From positions 1 to 35,153 of IMG/VR virus record IMGVR_UViG_3300027608_001389: a stretch of 35,153 bases of DNA; one strand, 5' to 3'. The DNA is from a virus. The notes beneath the pieces were generated by a model that saw only the letters and a program-made list of their open reading frames with translations, was not told the DNA's origin and did no database searches. Positions 6,361 to 16,100 of the stretch are shown here, in pieces. The translations under genes were made by a program, and so were the position numbers. Every line of letters begins with the position of its first letter. Position 1 is the stretch's first letter.

Positions 6361-7048
6361 GTGGATCCTTTGTCTTAAACACGGCACAAAATATTCTGCC
6401 GAGTATGTTAACAAGTTATACAACATGACTACTAGGCATTCTTCCGTGCCTTTTAAGTTTGCATGTATAACAGAAAATGCCGACGGGCTTGATCCAAACA
6501 TTACAGTTATTCCTATACCAAAATACAGCGTATCGGGCTGGTGGTACAAACCTTGGGTGTTTAGCAGTGAATTACCTATTAATGGAACTATCCTATTCTT
6601 AGATTTAGATATTGTTGTAATTAAAAATATAGATTCACTTTGGGATTTTCAACCAGGCAAATTTTGTATCATTAGAGACTTCAATAGATCAATGATTAAA
6701 GATTGGAATAAATTTAACAGCAGTGTTTTTAGATTTGAAAAAGGTAGCCACAACTATGTATGGGATAACCTTGTTAAAGATCTTAGTCAAACTAAACGTA
6801 TGCATGGAGACCAAGATTGGATCTTTAGTCAAATCAAAACTGGATTTGTATTTTGGCCTACAGAATGGATACAAAGTTATAAATGGGAAGTTCGAGATCG
6901 AACTGATCTTATAAAGGTAGGAAATCAGCGTAGATTTAAAGAACGGGCTAGTCCTGTAATAAATGGCAGTACTAATATTCTAGTATTCCACGGCGACCCA
7001 AAACCTAGCGAAGTTGAAGATCTAATAGTTGTTCAAAATTGGATCTAA
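6353..7048 (+). CDS. Glycosyltransferase with DxD motif, 231 aa
   Basis: It starts inside the last codons of kdsA (8-nt overlap), implying coupled expression. The N-terminal half is an alternating beta/alpha nucleotide-sugar fold; [12 protein letters not shown] (79-90) carries the DxD metal/donor-binding motif (Asp84, Asp86) of GT-A enzymes. WYKPWVFS (64-71) and HGDQDWI (151-157) are further conserved-looking blocks. Similar small GT-A proteins occur in phages and in LPS or capsule clusters. There is no membrane segment, so it is cytosolic and presumably uses a nucleotide sugar. Donor and acceptor cannot be read from sequence. Position behind kdsA and the GT42-like gene suggests saccharide modification; DNA-base glucosylation is a less likely alternative. 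Confidence 0.75.
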   Translation: MDKWILCLKHGTKYSAEYVNKLYNMTTRHSSVPFKFACITENADGLDPNITVIPIPKYSVSGWWYKPWVFSSELPINGTILFLDLDIVVIKNIDSLWDFQPGKFCIIRDFNRSMIKDWNKFNSSVFRFEKGSHNYVWDNLVKDLSQTKRMHGDQDWIFSQIKTGFVFWPTEWIQSYKWEVRDRTDLIKVGNQRRFKERASPVINGSTNILVFHGDPKPSEVEDLIVVQNWI

Positions 7049-7051
7049 GCC

Positions 7052-7097
7052 TTGACAAAAAATGGACATGGTGTTATAATATACTATGTCCATTTTT
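7052..7097 (+). promoter_or_regulatory. Consensus sigma70 promoter embedded in a 12-bp perfect inverted repeat
   Basis: TTGACA (7052-7057), a 17-nt spacer and TATAAT (7075-7080) are an exact consensus promoter. A perfect 12-bp inverted repeat, AAAAATGGACAT (7058-7069) and ATGTCCATTTTT (7086-7097), brackets the -10 box with a 16-nt centre. The repeat could be an operator or the terminator of the upstream gene (stem followed by Ts). The expected start near 7087 leaves a leader of about 25 nt with no clear Shine-Dalgarno before ATG 7112. Confidence 0.8.
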
Positions 7098-7111
7098 ATT
7101 GATTGTATATT

Positions 7112-8137
7112 ATGAAGAAGATCGGTTTTGCTTGCAAATGGATTGATCACCCTGAACAGGTCAACGGCATTGATAAAAAAGATGATGCTAAACAATATAA
7201 TACTGGCTCTACTACCGTTGCGTGGTTAAATAGACAGAGCAAAGAAGTAGCTGAACAACGTCTATGGGACCTAATGGTAGGTAACATTGAAGCTACTCGC
7301 AAGCTCGTTGAAAAGGTGGGAGCCCTTGATGAAAATCTTAGAATGGTACGACTCAGTAGCGATATACTACCTGTGTATACTCAGCAGGATTGGAGCTGGT
7401 TTTGGCGGCTTCCTGCTACCAGAGAATATTGTGAAAGAGGATTTAGAGCCGTGGGAGATGTGGCTCGCAAGAATAACATTAGGTTGTCTATGCATCCCGG
7501 TCAGTTTACTGTGCTTGCAAGTTGCAACCCAGGTATTGTAGAACGATCAATTGAGGAGTTTGAATATCATGCAGATATGGTCAGGTGGATGGGCTACGGT
7601 AAATCCTTCCAGGATTTTAAAATCAACGTACACATCTCGGGTAAACTCGGTCCCGAAGGCATTCGAGCTGCCTACAAACAGCTTACCCCCGAAGCAAGAA
7701 ACTGCATTACCATTGAAAACGAAGAAAACGCCTGGGGTTTAAATGATTGCCTTTCTCTTAGTGATATTGTCCCTACTGTGCTTGATGTACACCATCATTG
7801 GATCCGAGAAGGGGAGTACATACAGCCGACTGATGACCGTGTTAAACGTGTTGTGGATAGCTGGCGCGGTCTACGCCCTACTATGCATTATAGTGTTAGT
7901 CGTGAAGACTATCTAGTTGATCACAACGCTACTATTGTGCCAGACCATGCAGGTTTATTATCACAAGGCTACAAAAAACAAAAGCTCAGAGCACACTCTG
8001 ATTTTTACTGGAATACAGCAACAAATGAGTGGGCACTGGGCTTTCTAAACACACATGATATCATGTGCGAAAGTAAAGGTAAAAATCTAGCCAGCCGTAC
8101 GTTATACGAACAGGCTAAGGCTCTTACTTTGCTTTAG
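7112..8137 (+). CDS. uvsE: UV damage endonuclease (UVDE/UvsE family), 341 aa
   Basis: UVDE nicks DNA 5' of cyclobutane dimers, 6-4 photoproducts and some other lesions, starting an alternative excision repair. Start is taken at ATG 7112 (MKKIGFACKW); an in-frame TTG nine bases earlier lies too close to the promoter. Family landmarks of the TIM-barrel are visible: MVRLSSDILPVY (78-89), RLSMHPGQFTVLAS (124-137), EYHAD (151-155), INVHISG (171-177), TIENEEN (200-206), and PTVLDVHHHW (221-230). These contain the His, Glu and Asp residues that bind the metal cluster (about His128, His153, His174, Glu202, Asp225, His227/228). The length is typical. It has its own strong early promoter, fitting repair of phage DNA soon after infection. 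The 3' end overlaps the converging gene by 14 bp. Confidence 0.92.
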   Translation: MKKIGFACKWIDHPEQVNGIDKKDDAKQYNTGSTTVAWLNRQSKEVAEQRLWDLMVGNIEATRKLVEKVGALDENLRMVRLSSDILPVYTQQDWSWFWRLPATREYCERGFRAVGDVARKNNIRLSMHPGQFTVLASCNPGIVERSIEEFEYHADMVRWMGYGKSFQDFKINVHISGKLGPEGIRAAYKQLTPEARNCITIENEENAWGLNDCLSLSDIVPTVLDVHHHWIREGEYIQPTDDRVKRVVDSWRGLRPTMHYSVSREDYLVDHNATIVPDHAGLLSQGYKKQKLRAHSDFYWNTATNEWALGFLNTHDIMCESKGKNLASRTLYEQAKALTLL

Positions 8138-8378
8138 GAGCACGTGGCTTTTTAATAGCCGCTGGAGCACGTGGTTTCTTAGTTGGGGAAGGTACTGGTG
8201 CAGTCACTGGCGCTTGCTCAACTATCCCTGACGGTACTACAGCTTCTGGAACAACTACCACTGCGTCAACTGCTGAAGTAGGGGCTGCTTCAACCGGTGC
8301 TGTTTCTACTTTGTATGGTGCCTCTGGGGCTGCTTCTGGCTTTTTGCCTGTGAAGAATTCTGCGATTTTCTTGAACAT
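8124..8378 (-). CDS. Ala/Pro/Val-rich protein with basic KKPRAP tail, 84 aa
   Basis: On the minus strand with an excellent ribosome site (AAGGAGGAA) about 8 nt before the ATG, and an exact TATAAATA late motif 22 nt upstream, so it is very probably real despite its low complexity. The N-terminus MFKKIAEFFTGKK could form an amphipathic helix. The middle is an acidic Ala/Pro/Val linker. The C-terminus has two KKPRAP units and ends in KAK, like histone H1 or nucleoid-protein tails. There is no signal peptide. DNA or membrane association is a guess. It converges on uvsE with a 14-bp overlap. A 6-bp palindrome (8373-8378 with 8382-8387) covers the start codon. Confidence 0.7.
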   Translation of the reverse strand: MFKKIAEFFTGKKPEAAPEAPYKVETAPVEAAPTSAVDAVVVVPEAVVPSGIVEQAPVTAPVPSPTKKPRAPAAIKKPRAPKAK

Positions 8379-8400
8379 TCTATGTTCCTCCTTGGAGTTT

Positions 8401-8408
8401 TATTTATA
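8401..8408 (-). promoter_or_regulatory. Late promoter, exact TATAAATA
   Basis: Reading the minus strand, 8408 to 8401 is TATAAATA, identical to the T4 late consensus. It lies 22 nt before the start of the 84-aa gene, with a strong Shine-Dalgarno between. It is divergent from the late motif at 8424-8429. Confidence 0.7.
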
Positions 8409-8423
8409 ACTAAAATAGCGGGC

Positions 8424-8429
8424 TAAATA
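8424..8429 (+). promoter_or_regulatory. Late promoter motif TAAATA for the superoxide dismutase gene
   Basis: GGCTAAATA ends five bases before ATG 8435. With T4-like spacing, transcription would begin at about the start codon, giving a leaderless or nearly leaderless mRNA. No Shine-Dalgarno precedes this ATG. Confidence 0.5.
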
Positions 8430-8434
8430 CAACT

Positions 8435-8986
8435 ATGAGCTATAATTTTATCAGGTGGAGTATGTTACAAGAATCAAATACCCCAAAAACCCTGGAATTG
8501 TTTAAACTTCCTTATCACAGAGAAGATTTAGATCCAAGCATTAGTTTGGAAACAATGAACTATCACTATGCTAAACTAGCCAAAGGCTATGTTGATCGTT
8601 ATAATGCGGGCGAAGGAGATGCTGATTTTAACGAAGCTGGTGCATACTTGCACAACATATTATTTCCGCAATATAAAAAGTATGCAGGGTCAAATGCACC
8701 TACAGGTGCAGCTCTAGAGTTTATCAACAAGCACCATAAGACCTTTGATCTCTTTAAAGAGAAGTTTGCCAAAGCAGCTATGGGAATACAAGGCTCAGGT
8801 TGGGTCTACCTAGCACGTAACGGTGAGATCAAAACTATCGTTAATCATCAAATACGCAGTGATATTGTACTTTTAGTTGATTGGTGGGAACACTCTTGGG
8901 TTTTAGACTACCAAAGTGATAAAAAGAAATACCTAGAAAATCAATGGAAGATTATTAACTGGGACATAGTGAGTGCAAGAATCTAA
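8435..8986 (+). CDS. Fe/Mn-family superoxide dismutase, 183 aa
   Basis: Dismutates superoxide to oxygen and hydrogen peroxide. The N-terminal block LPYHREDLDPSIS then TMNYHYAKLAKGYV matches the family's LPYxxxxLxPxxSxxTxxxHYxxHxxxYV. GSGWVYL (120-126) and VDWWEHSWVLDY (148-159, the DxWEH signature) follow. The four metal ligands are present: His44, His73, Asp149 and His153. The outer-sphere positions read Gly69 and Gln139, the arrangement of Mn-type rather than Fe-type enzymes; metal choice remains inference. The length is slightly short but complete. An alternative start at ATG 8462 has a GGTGG-like site, but the upstream ATG fits the late motif spacing. No signal peptide, so it acts in the cytoplasm. 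Confidence 0.88.
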   Translation: MSYNFIRWSMLQESNTPKTLELFKLPYHREDLDPSISLETMNYHYAKLAKGYVDRYNAGEGDADFNEAGAYLHNILFPQYKKYAGSNAPTGAALEFINKHHKTFDLFKEKFAKAAMGIQGSGWVYLARNGEIKTIVNHQIRSDIVLLVDWWEHSWVLDYQSDKKKYLENQWKIINWDIVSARI

Positions 8987-8992
8987 TTTAGC

Positions 8993-8998
8993 TAAATA
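8993..8998 (+). promoter_or_regulatory. Late promoter motif TAAATA with hairpin over the HNH gene leader
   Basis: GCTAAATA ends 17 nt before ATG 9016. TCGTG (9000-9004) and CACGA (9009-9013) form a 5-bp stem closed by a GGAA loop that holds the only plausible ribosome-binding sequence (GGGAA). A late transcript starting near 9004 would lose the 5' arm. Confidence 0.5.
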
Positions 8999-9015
8999 CT
9001 CGTGGGAACACGACA

Positions 9016-9486
9016 ATGGCAAAATACGAAACTAAACAACATCGAAAAATTTACGAACAATATCACGGAACAAAAATTCCAGAAGGTATGGAGATTCATC
9101 ATATCGACGGACACCATTCTAATAATGATATTAATAATCTTAAACTTGTCACTTGGCAGGAACACTATGATATACACTACTCCCAAGGTGATTGGGCCGC
9201 GTGTTTATTAATCTCTGGAAGACATTCAATACCCCCAGAAGAGAGAAGTCGTCTTGCATCGTTGGCCGCTACTAAAGCAAACAAAGAAGGTAAATGCGGT
9301 TTCAAATTAGGACATGCATCTAGAGCAGGAAGTATCGGTGGAAAGAAAGGCGGCCAATCTGCTAAAGAAAATAAGACAGGTATCTTTGCTCTTAGCCCAG
9401 AAAAAAATAAACAGCGCCATATGAACTCTGTTATTTCTAAACTGATCAAGAACGGTAAGATGTGTGCGTTTCCTAGAGTCGGCTGA
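9016..9486 (+). CDS. HNH homing endonuclease, 156 aa
   Basis: Residues 24-54 carry an HNH core: GMEIHHIDGHHSNNDINNLKL with the paired His of IHHIDG (27-32), the Asn of the loop, and a downstream His in WQEHYDIHY. The C-terminal half contains GSIGGKKGGQSAKE and a Lys/Arg-rich end, similar to the modular DNA-binding (NUMOD-like) segments of phage homing enzymes. Such enzymes cut a specific site in related genomes and spread themselves by repair. It stands alone between cellular-type genes with no intron visible. The frame at 9002-9211 is an out-of-frame shadow. It ends 14 bp inside the converging 96-aa gene. Confidence 0.85.
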   Translation: MAKYETKQHRKIYEQYHGTKIPEGMEIHHIDGHHSNNDINNLKLVTWQEHYDIHYSQGDWAACLLISGRHSIPPEERSRLASLAATKANKEGKCGFKLGHASRAGSIGGKKGGQSAKENKTGIFALSPEKNKQRHMNSVISKLIKNGKMCAFPRVG

Positions 9487-9763
9487 TATCCGCAGTACTT
9501 GATACTGGCATATCCCATATTAGGCGTCGCTCGACGCCTTTCTTTTGGGCGAAACGTTTGGCATCACAGTGTTCACAACAGTGAAAGTAATTGTTGTTCA
9601 GCCTCTTGGGACTGACCTTTTCTTTCAGTCTACGAAATCCTTCCCCACAGTTATCACAACGAAACACTGCTACTGTTCGAATGCGGTTATATTGGTGCTC
9701 TACTCCTAGCTTGCTGGTCCTAGTGTGGACTGTGATTTCTGTCTCTGTTGTGATAAACATCAT
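9473..9763 (-). CDS. Zinc-ribbon protein of unknown function, 96 aa
   Basis: Minus-strand gene with two Cys pairs: FRCDNCGEGF (Cys36, Cys39) and HCCEHCDAKRF (Cys63, Cys66), about 24 residues apart, a plausible four-Cys zinc site. SPKRLNNNYFHCC and KKGVERRLIW look like conserved blocks of a small phage family I recall only as hypothetical. The start could be ATG 9763 or the next codon ATG 9760; the late motif TAAATA lies one base before the first, so the second is favoured if the mRNA is leaderless. There is no Shine-Dalgarno. It converges on the HNH gene (14-bp overlap) and diverges from the Fe-S carrier gene. A nucleic-acid binding role is possible but unproven. Confidence 0.7.
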   Translation of the reverse strand: MMFITTETEITVHTRTSKLGVEHQYNRIRTVAVFRCDNCGEGFRRLKEKVSPKRLNNNYFHCCEHCDAKRFAQKKGVERRLIWDMPVSSTADISRL

Positions 9764-9764
9764 G

Positions 9765-9770
9765 TATTTA
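9765..9770 (-). promoter_or_regulatory. Late promoter motif TAAATA (minus strand)
   Basis: Minus-strand TAAATA at 9770-9765 is followed by C and then ATGATG, the same arrangement as before the desaturase gene at 21302. The second ATG begins five bases after the motif. It is divergent from the motif at 9795-9800. Confidence 0.5.
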
Positions 9771-9794
9771 CATTAGGGTTACAAAACTAAAAGG

Positions 9795-9800
9795 TAAATA
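9795..9800 (+). promoter_or_regulatory. Late promoter motif TAAATA for the Fe-S carrier gene
   Basis: GGTAAATA ends five bases before ATG 9806, the same spacing as at the superoxide dismutase gene. AAAAGG just upstream of the motif could act as a ribosome site only in read-through mRNA. Confidence 0.5.
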
Positions 9801-9805
9801 TTGAT

Positions 9806-10159
9806 ATGATAACAATTTCCAACTCAGCAAGATTAAAAATTAAAGACCTTCTATACGAAGAAGGTAATCCTAAACTAGCATTACGTACATTTGTTCAAGG
9901 GGGAGGATGTAGCGGATTTAGCTATGGTTTTACCTTCGACGAAGTAACAAACGAAGATGACTTTGAAATTCCTCTAGACGAATTTAAAGTGCTTGTAGAT
10001 GCTATGAGTATGCAGTATCTACAGGGTGCTGAAATAGATTACAAAGACGAACTTATGGGAAGTTCATTTACAATTACGAATCCCAACGCAACTACGACCT
10101 GCGGCTGCGGATCTAGTTTTTCAGTAGCAGATGACTACGTTGATCACTTAGAGGTATAA
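9806..10159 (+). CDS. A-type iron-sulfur carrier (IscA/ErpA/HesB family), 117 aa
   Basis: A-type carriers accept Fe-S clusters or iron and deliver them to apoproteins. The three invariant cysteines are present: [11 protein letters not shown] with Cys35, and [10 protein letters not shown] with Cys99 and Cys101. Length and strand order ([16 protein letters not shown] at the start) match the family. Family members are known in cyanophages and other aquatic myoviruses. It ends one base before the giant fibre gene (TAA 10157-10159, ATG 10161), so both may share a late transcript. The likely role is maintaining host or phage Fe-S enzymes during infection; a structural role next to fibre genes is not supported by sequence. 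Confidence 0.93.
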   Translation: MITISNSARLKIKDLLYEEGNPKLALRTFVQGGGCSGFSYGFTFDEVTNEDDFEIPLDEFKVLVDAMSMQYLQGAEIDYKDELMGSSFTITNPNATTTCGCGSSFSVADDYVDHLEV

Positions 10160-10160
10160 A

Positions 10161-13100
10161 ATGGCAAGACAAAAAATTGATATTGGCGTACAAGGCAATG
10201 ACGGCACTGGCGATAGTATTCGTGAAGCGTTCCGTAAAGTTAACGAAAACTTTCGAGATTTATACGCAGTTTTTGGTTCTGGGGATTTTATTTCTTCTAC
10301 AAACTTAGATGACTTCCCTAATACATATACCAGCAATCAAATATTCATCGTTAATGATCTAGGAGATCAAGTATTAGCTAAAGATCTCGTAGCAGGCGAT
10401 GGTATCATTATAGATCCAAATGGTGAAGACGGTGTTACTATTACTGCGTCTGGCGGCCAGGTAATTTCGGATCCTAGACCAAAGTTAGGTTCTCCATTAG
10501 ATGCACAGAATTTGCCTATAGGTCGAGCTGCGGATCCTAGTGTTCAAAATGCGTTATTATTCAATACTACACACGGCACTACTATTACAGCAGATGCATT
10601 GGTTATTACCAAAGGTTATGCGGATCGCAGATATCTTCAAAGTGGCGGTGGCAGCAGTTCTGCTGGCCAGCTGCGTGTAAGAGATGAGCCTGCAAATCAA
10701 TCCGAATATACAAGAGCTATATCCGGATATATTGGTGGTAATATGAATCTGCCAAACCATGGATTTGATTCTGGCTCTGATGGTATTGCATTTACCTATA
10801 ACTCTACAGGGACGAATGCTGTAGGACTCGCTGAAACTGTAAATGCAGGGAGTTTTGTTGTAGGAAGAACTTATAAAATTAATACAGTAGGCTCAACTGT
10901 TTGGACTAGCATAGGTGCATTAAACAACGAACTTTCTACTGTGTTTACTGCAATAGGTGCCGGATCCGGCAGCGGTGTTGCAACACCTGTGTACCATTTA
11001 AAATATGTTGATGACAACTATGTAAGTGTACACTACAGTGCCGATGATGCTAGAAGTGGTGTAGATAAAATTACTGTATCGGGCGGTACTGGTACACAGA
11101 CACTAGTTGATGCATATTTAGATACTAATCTTGCGGGAAATTATCTAAGTAACGAAGCATTGCCTCGTAAGAGTACTGTACGCAGACAAGGCGATACAAT
11201 GACTGGGCCACTGTACTTAGATGATCACCCTGGACCACTTGCAGGTGCAGGCACTCCAAACGGCGCAGACGATCTGCAGGCAGCTACAAAGTATTATGTT
11301 GATAATTCCAGTTTTGCCAGCCAATTTAATTTGTTTGTGGCAAATTCGGGAGATGACACACAGGCTAATACGCCCGAAGGTAAAGAAGGTGCTGCCTTTG
11401 CCTATGCATATGCCACAGTAGGTGCTGCGTGTCGTAAGGCGGAAGAGGTCATTGAGCTTTACGAAAATGAACCAGGTCCGTATAGACAGCGTATTGCTCA
11501 CACTGTTGCCGGAGAAACAACTAACAGTCAAGTACAAAGTGTTGCATTTAGTGGCGGCAATGCCAGCTGGATCGATGTTGAAGACCTATTAACTCTTAAT
11601 AAAGAGTATATCCAAGCTGAAGTAATTGGATTCATTAATACTACATACCCCACTCTTCAATATGATCAAGATCTGTGTTTTAGAGATGTAGGATATATTA
11701 TTGATGCTGTTCTTATTGACATACTAACTGACAGCAACTATCAATCAGTTAATGCTGGTAAATCATATTTTAAGAATGTCAGTGCAAGAGTCGCTTCTGG
11801 ATCACAATTAGTAGAAACTGCTGCCGGTATTCAATACGCAAAAGTTCTTACTGATTACGTCTTACAAGAAACAAGCCCACCTACTTCTTATCAATCAGTT
11901 TATTCAAGACAGAACAGCATTTATTCTGCTCCAAATTCAACACGCAGATCAGCAGTTGAAAGTAAATTTGACATTGTAATTGATGTACTTAATGATGGTG
12001 TTAGTTCCGCTCCGGAAATTGATTATGGTACTGGAGTTGTGGTTATTACTTTCGACAACGGTGGAACCAGAGTTGATCAAGGTGATCCGGTTAACATTGA
12101 CATTATCCCGGGTAAATTGATTCGAGGAATTAGATCAGGGGCTGTCGGTAGAATTGTAAATTACAACGATAATACTGCTTCAGGCTTTGATACAATTACA
12201 TGTAATTTACTTTCTCCACAAAACTTTGATCTAACTGAAGAATTAGAATTTGCCGAAGCAAACAAAAATGTACAGGTTACTATTCGAGTTGAGAGTGGAA
12301 TTTATTATGAAGATCTACCAATACGAGTTCCGGCTAACGTAACTATCCGAGGAGATGATTTCCGTAGATGTATTGTACGTCCTAAAGATCGTGCAAGCCA
12401 AAGTCCTTGGATTGAAACTTATTTTTATAGAGATACCAGCTTTGACGGATTGGATCTTGCCGCAACTAATTATCCGGATGCAGTTGAATTATTAACATTC
12501 AATAAAGATTATCTAAAGAAAGAAGTTATTGCATGGATTAATCAACAAATTGGAATTGGCACAGGAATATGGGCTGCATTTACCTATAATGACAGCCTAT
12601 TTTCTCAAGATGTTGGGTTAATTGTTGATGCACTAATTGCTGACGTAAAATACGGCGGCAATGCTGAAAGTTTTACCACGGCAAGTTTATACTATAACGG
12701 TGCAATTTTTAAAAATGCAGGACAAGAAGCACAGACATCTGCAGCAGTACTACAACTTAAAAATATTGCTGTTAATTATGTTTTATTAAACACTGCATAT
12801 GCATCTTTACAAGCATCTGAAACTCAAACTATCACTGCTGCTAATGGGGAAACAGCGGCCGTTACAAAAGTTGGCGGATTACTAGACGATATTGCTACAG
12901 TAATTACAACAGGTCTAACAGCATTGACATCTGCATTTGGTGCGTTCTCTAGTCCAAAATATGGTTACCATTACTTAACGAATACACAGGCTGCATACAA
13001 TGTTGGTACTAGTTACGCTAATCCGGGTGAGTATGTAAACGCTGCCAAACTTTTAGAAATTAACAGAAAATTTATACAAGCAGAAGTAGTTGAATACATG

Positions 13101-16100
13101 TTAGTGTACCCAGGAGTAGGAGCTGTTAATCAAGATTTATTATCAAGAGATGCTGGTCTAATTACTGATGCGATTGTTGCAGACTTGATTGCCGGGGGCA
13201 AGGCTAATGTTGTAGATGCTGCATCAAAATACTATACCACTAATCTCGGATTGACTGAAGTTGAACATATTGCAGCTATTAATTACATTAATACAGTTGC
13301 ACAAGAAATAATTGATAATGTATTACTAACAGTGTCCACATCGCCGCCAAAGCGCGGAACTGTTACACAGATTAGAGATCTATCTATTACCAAAGAAGCA
13401 GGGGTTGACCCGGTCATTACTAATCTAGTAGGCAGTGTTACATTTGCATTTGATGTTGCGTATAATCCTCCAAAGAATAATACAGAAATTGACATGTTCA
13501 TGTTTAATGATGCTGTACGTATCAGTAACATTACTGGTCAAGGTCATGGCGGATTTATGTGTGTACTTGATCCTGCAGGACAAATTGGTAGTAAATCTCC
13601 ATATGTTCAGGAAAGTGCTAGCTTCTGTGCAAGTGTGAATAAACAGGCATTCCGCGGCGGTATGTTTATTGATGGGTTCAGTGGACGTTTAACTGCTAAA
13701 ATTACCAGCACTTCTGGATTATTTTTAACCTTAAGTGGATTAACTAGTCGTAGACCTATTGCTCCCACATCGTTCTACTATGCCGGATTTAGATATCAAG
13801 TTGACAACATTGTCAGTTGGAATGGTACTACTGGTGTTACAGTAATCGAACTTAACGCAACCACTCCGTGGAGTAATGGAAACTTAGATATCATTTTAGA
13901 AACTCCGGGCAATCGTTCAATGTTGGCCAACGATTACACACAGGTTAACGATTTAGGTTATGGAATTCTTGCACACAATGCAGGTTTGACTGAACAAGTT
14001 TCTACATTTACCTATTACTGTCACACTGCATATTTTGCCAGCAACGGTGGACAGATTCGTTCAGTTGCAGGATCAAATGCGAACGGTACATATGGTTTAA
14101 GATCCGAAGGTGCTGATCCTACAGAATTACCTGATCAAGTTACGTTATTTGAAAACATGACACAGGTAGGTAAGATTTATCGATTCGATGATTTTAGTAA
14201 CAAAAATTTAAAAAATGATATTTCATTTTACTTAAAGAGATATTCATATATTCCTAATAGTGTCAGTGAGGTTGAAGTTATCCATCCCGATGACACGACA
14301 AGTAGATACGAATTAAGAACAGCAACTAGAACTGGTATTAACTCGAGTACTTACAATTATCGAATTACCAATGCAACTACTGCTAATCCTTGTGTGGTCA
14401 CAGTTAACAGTGAATACTTGCCATTGACTGTGACTAATATTACTAGAAACGATCCTGCTGTAGTAACAGTTACTACTGGTACAGTATCTGCCGGAAGTTT
14501 TATAGCGGGACAAACCTATACAATATTGTCAGGCGGTAATACAGCTTGGCCAACTATAGGCGCAGGGTCAACAGATTTCACTGCTACAATTAGCAACGGC
14601 TCAGGCGGTGCTGGCACTGTTCTTAATGTAACAGTTGCCCCGACTAGTGGTACTGTTCAAGTTGGTATGTACCTAACAGGTTCTGGAGTTACAGCTGGTA
14701 CTAGAATTACTGCATTAGGCAGTGGTACAGGCGGTATTGGGACTTATACTGTAAATACTAGTCAATCAGTACTGGGTGCAGTGGCAATGAAAGGTGTTAC
14801 AGAAGGTACAACATTTAATGCAACTGGTGTTGGATCAGGAACAGGAACGGCTACTCGCAGTCACGGATTAATTGATAGAGATTTTGTGTCTCTCTCTGGT
14901 GTAGTTGGCATGACACAGATTAATGGCGCTAGTTTCTACGTTAAGGCTAGTGGCTATGCTGCTAATCAATTTGCTATCTATACTGATGATACATTAATTC
15001 CTGCAGTAGATTCTACAGTATATAGTACATATCTGTCAGGTGGTACTATAGAGTCCCCAATTAAATTCTATCAAGGAGATAGAATTTTTATCAGCGATGT
15101 TGTAGGAATGACTGAGCTTAACAATAATAGATATTACGTTAAGCCTTTGACTTATAATACGTTTGAATTATATTCAAATAGCACGTTAACTACAGGTGTT
15201 AATTCTTCAGCATACACTGCATTTGTTAAACCTGGCATTGTGGCTGCTGGAGGTTTTGTAACAGGTCGTAGATATACAATTATCACTGCTGGCACTACGG
15301 ATTTTTCAGGGTCACATGGTGCAGCAAACAACAACCCAGGCACACAATTTGTTGCAACTGGCGTAGGGACAGGGACGGGAACTGCCTACTACGGTGGTAC
15401 TGCGTATGAAAGATTTACCTATGCCGTAACTGCGATCACTAAAGCAAGTCCTGCAAAAGTAACATTAGATGCTGCACATCATTACAATGACGGGGATCTT
15501 GTCAATATTAGTGACATAGCAGGCATGACACAGATCACTGGTTTGTACTATGCTAAGGTGTCAACTGCTGGATTAAGTTCATCTCAATTAGAATTGTACA
15601 CTGATCCTACTCTAGTTACTCCTGTAGTTAGCACATCTTACGGTACATTTGCTACAGGTGCAACTATAACAGCTGGCAGTTTTGTTAGAGGCAAAGTTTA
15701 TACTATTGTCAGCACAGGTAGTGGATCAACAAACTTTACGCTAATTGGCTCGTCTAGCAATACTGTAGGCACAGTATTCACGGCTACCGCAGTGGGAACA
15801 GGCACTGGTACTGCCACAGTCACCGGTAATATATACGGTGGTCAAGAAGTATTATTAATTGGACTTACGTCTAATGCTAACGATAACAGGGAAGCTAACG
15901 GTCTTACTTCACAGTTATCGGATCATACTAATCTGATCATTAGAGGTTTACAAAACTTTAGATTTGACAGCATCGACAACGTTAACCCAACTAGACCTAG
16001 TACTGCTTTAGAATTCAGTGCAACTAGTCCGGACATCCTACGTGTTATTGCATATGGGTTATCGTTAGCCGACGGTTCGGTATTACCTGCCAATCAAGCG

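Noticed and set aside
7103-7111. TTG 7103 as start of uvsE
   Set aside because: ATG 7112 gives the family-typical MKKIGFACKW start and a more reasonable leader.
9002-9211. 69-aa open frame overlapping the HNH gene
   Set aside because: It is an out-of-frame shadow; the HNH motif is in the frame starting at 9016.
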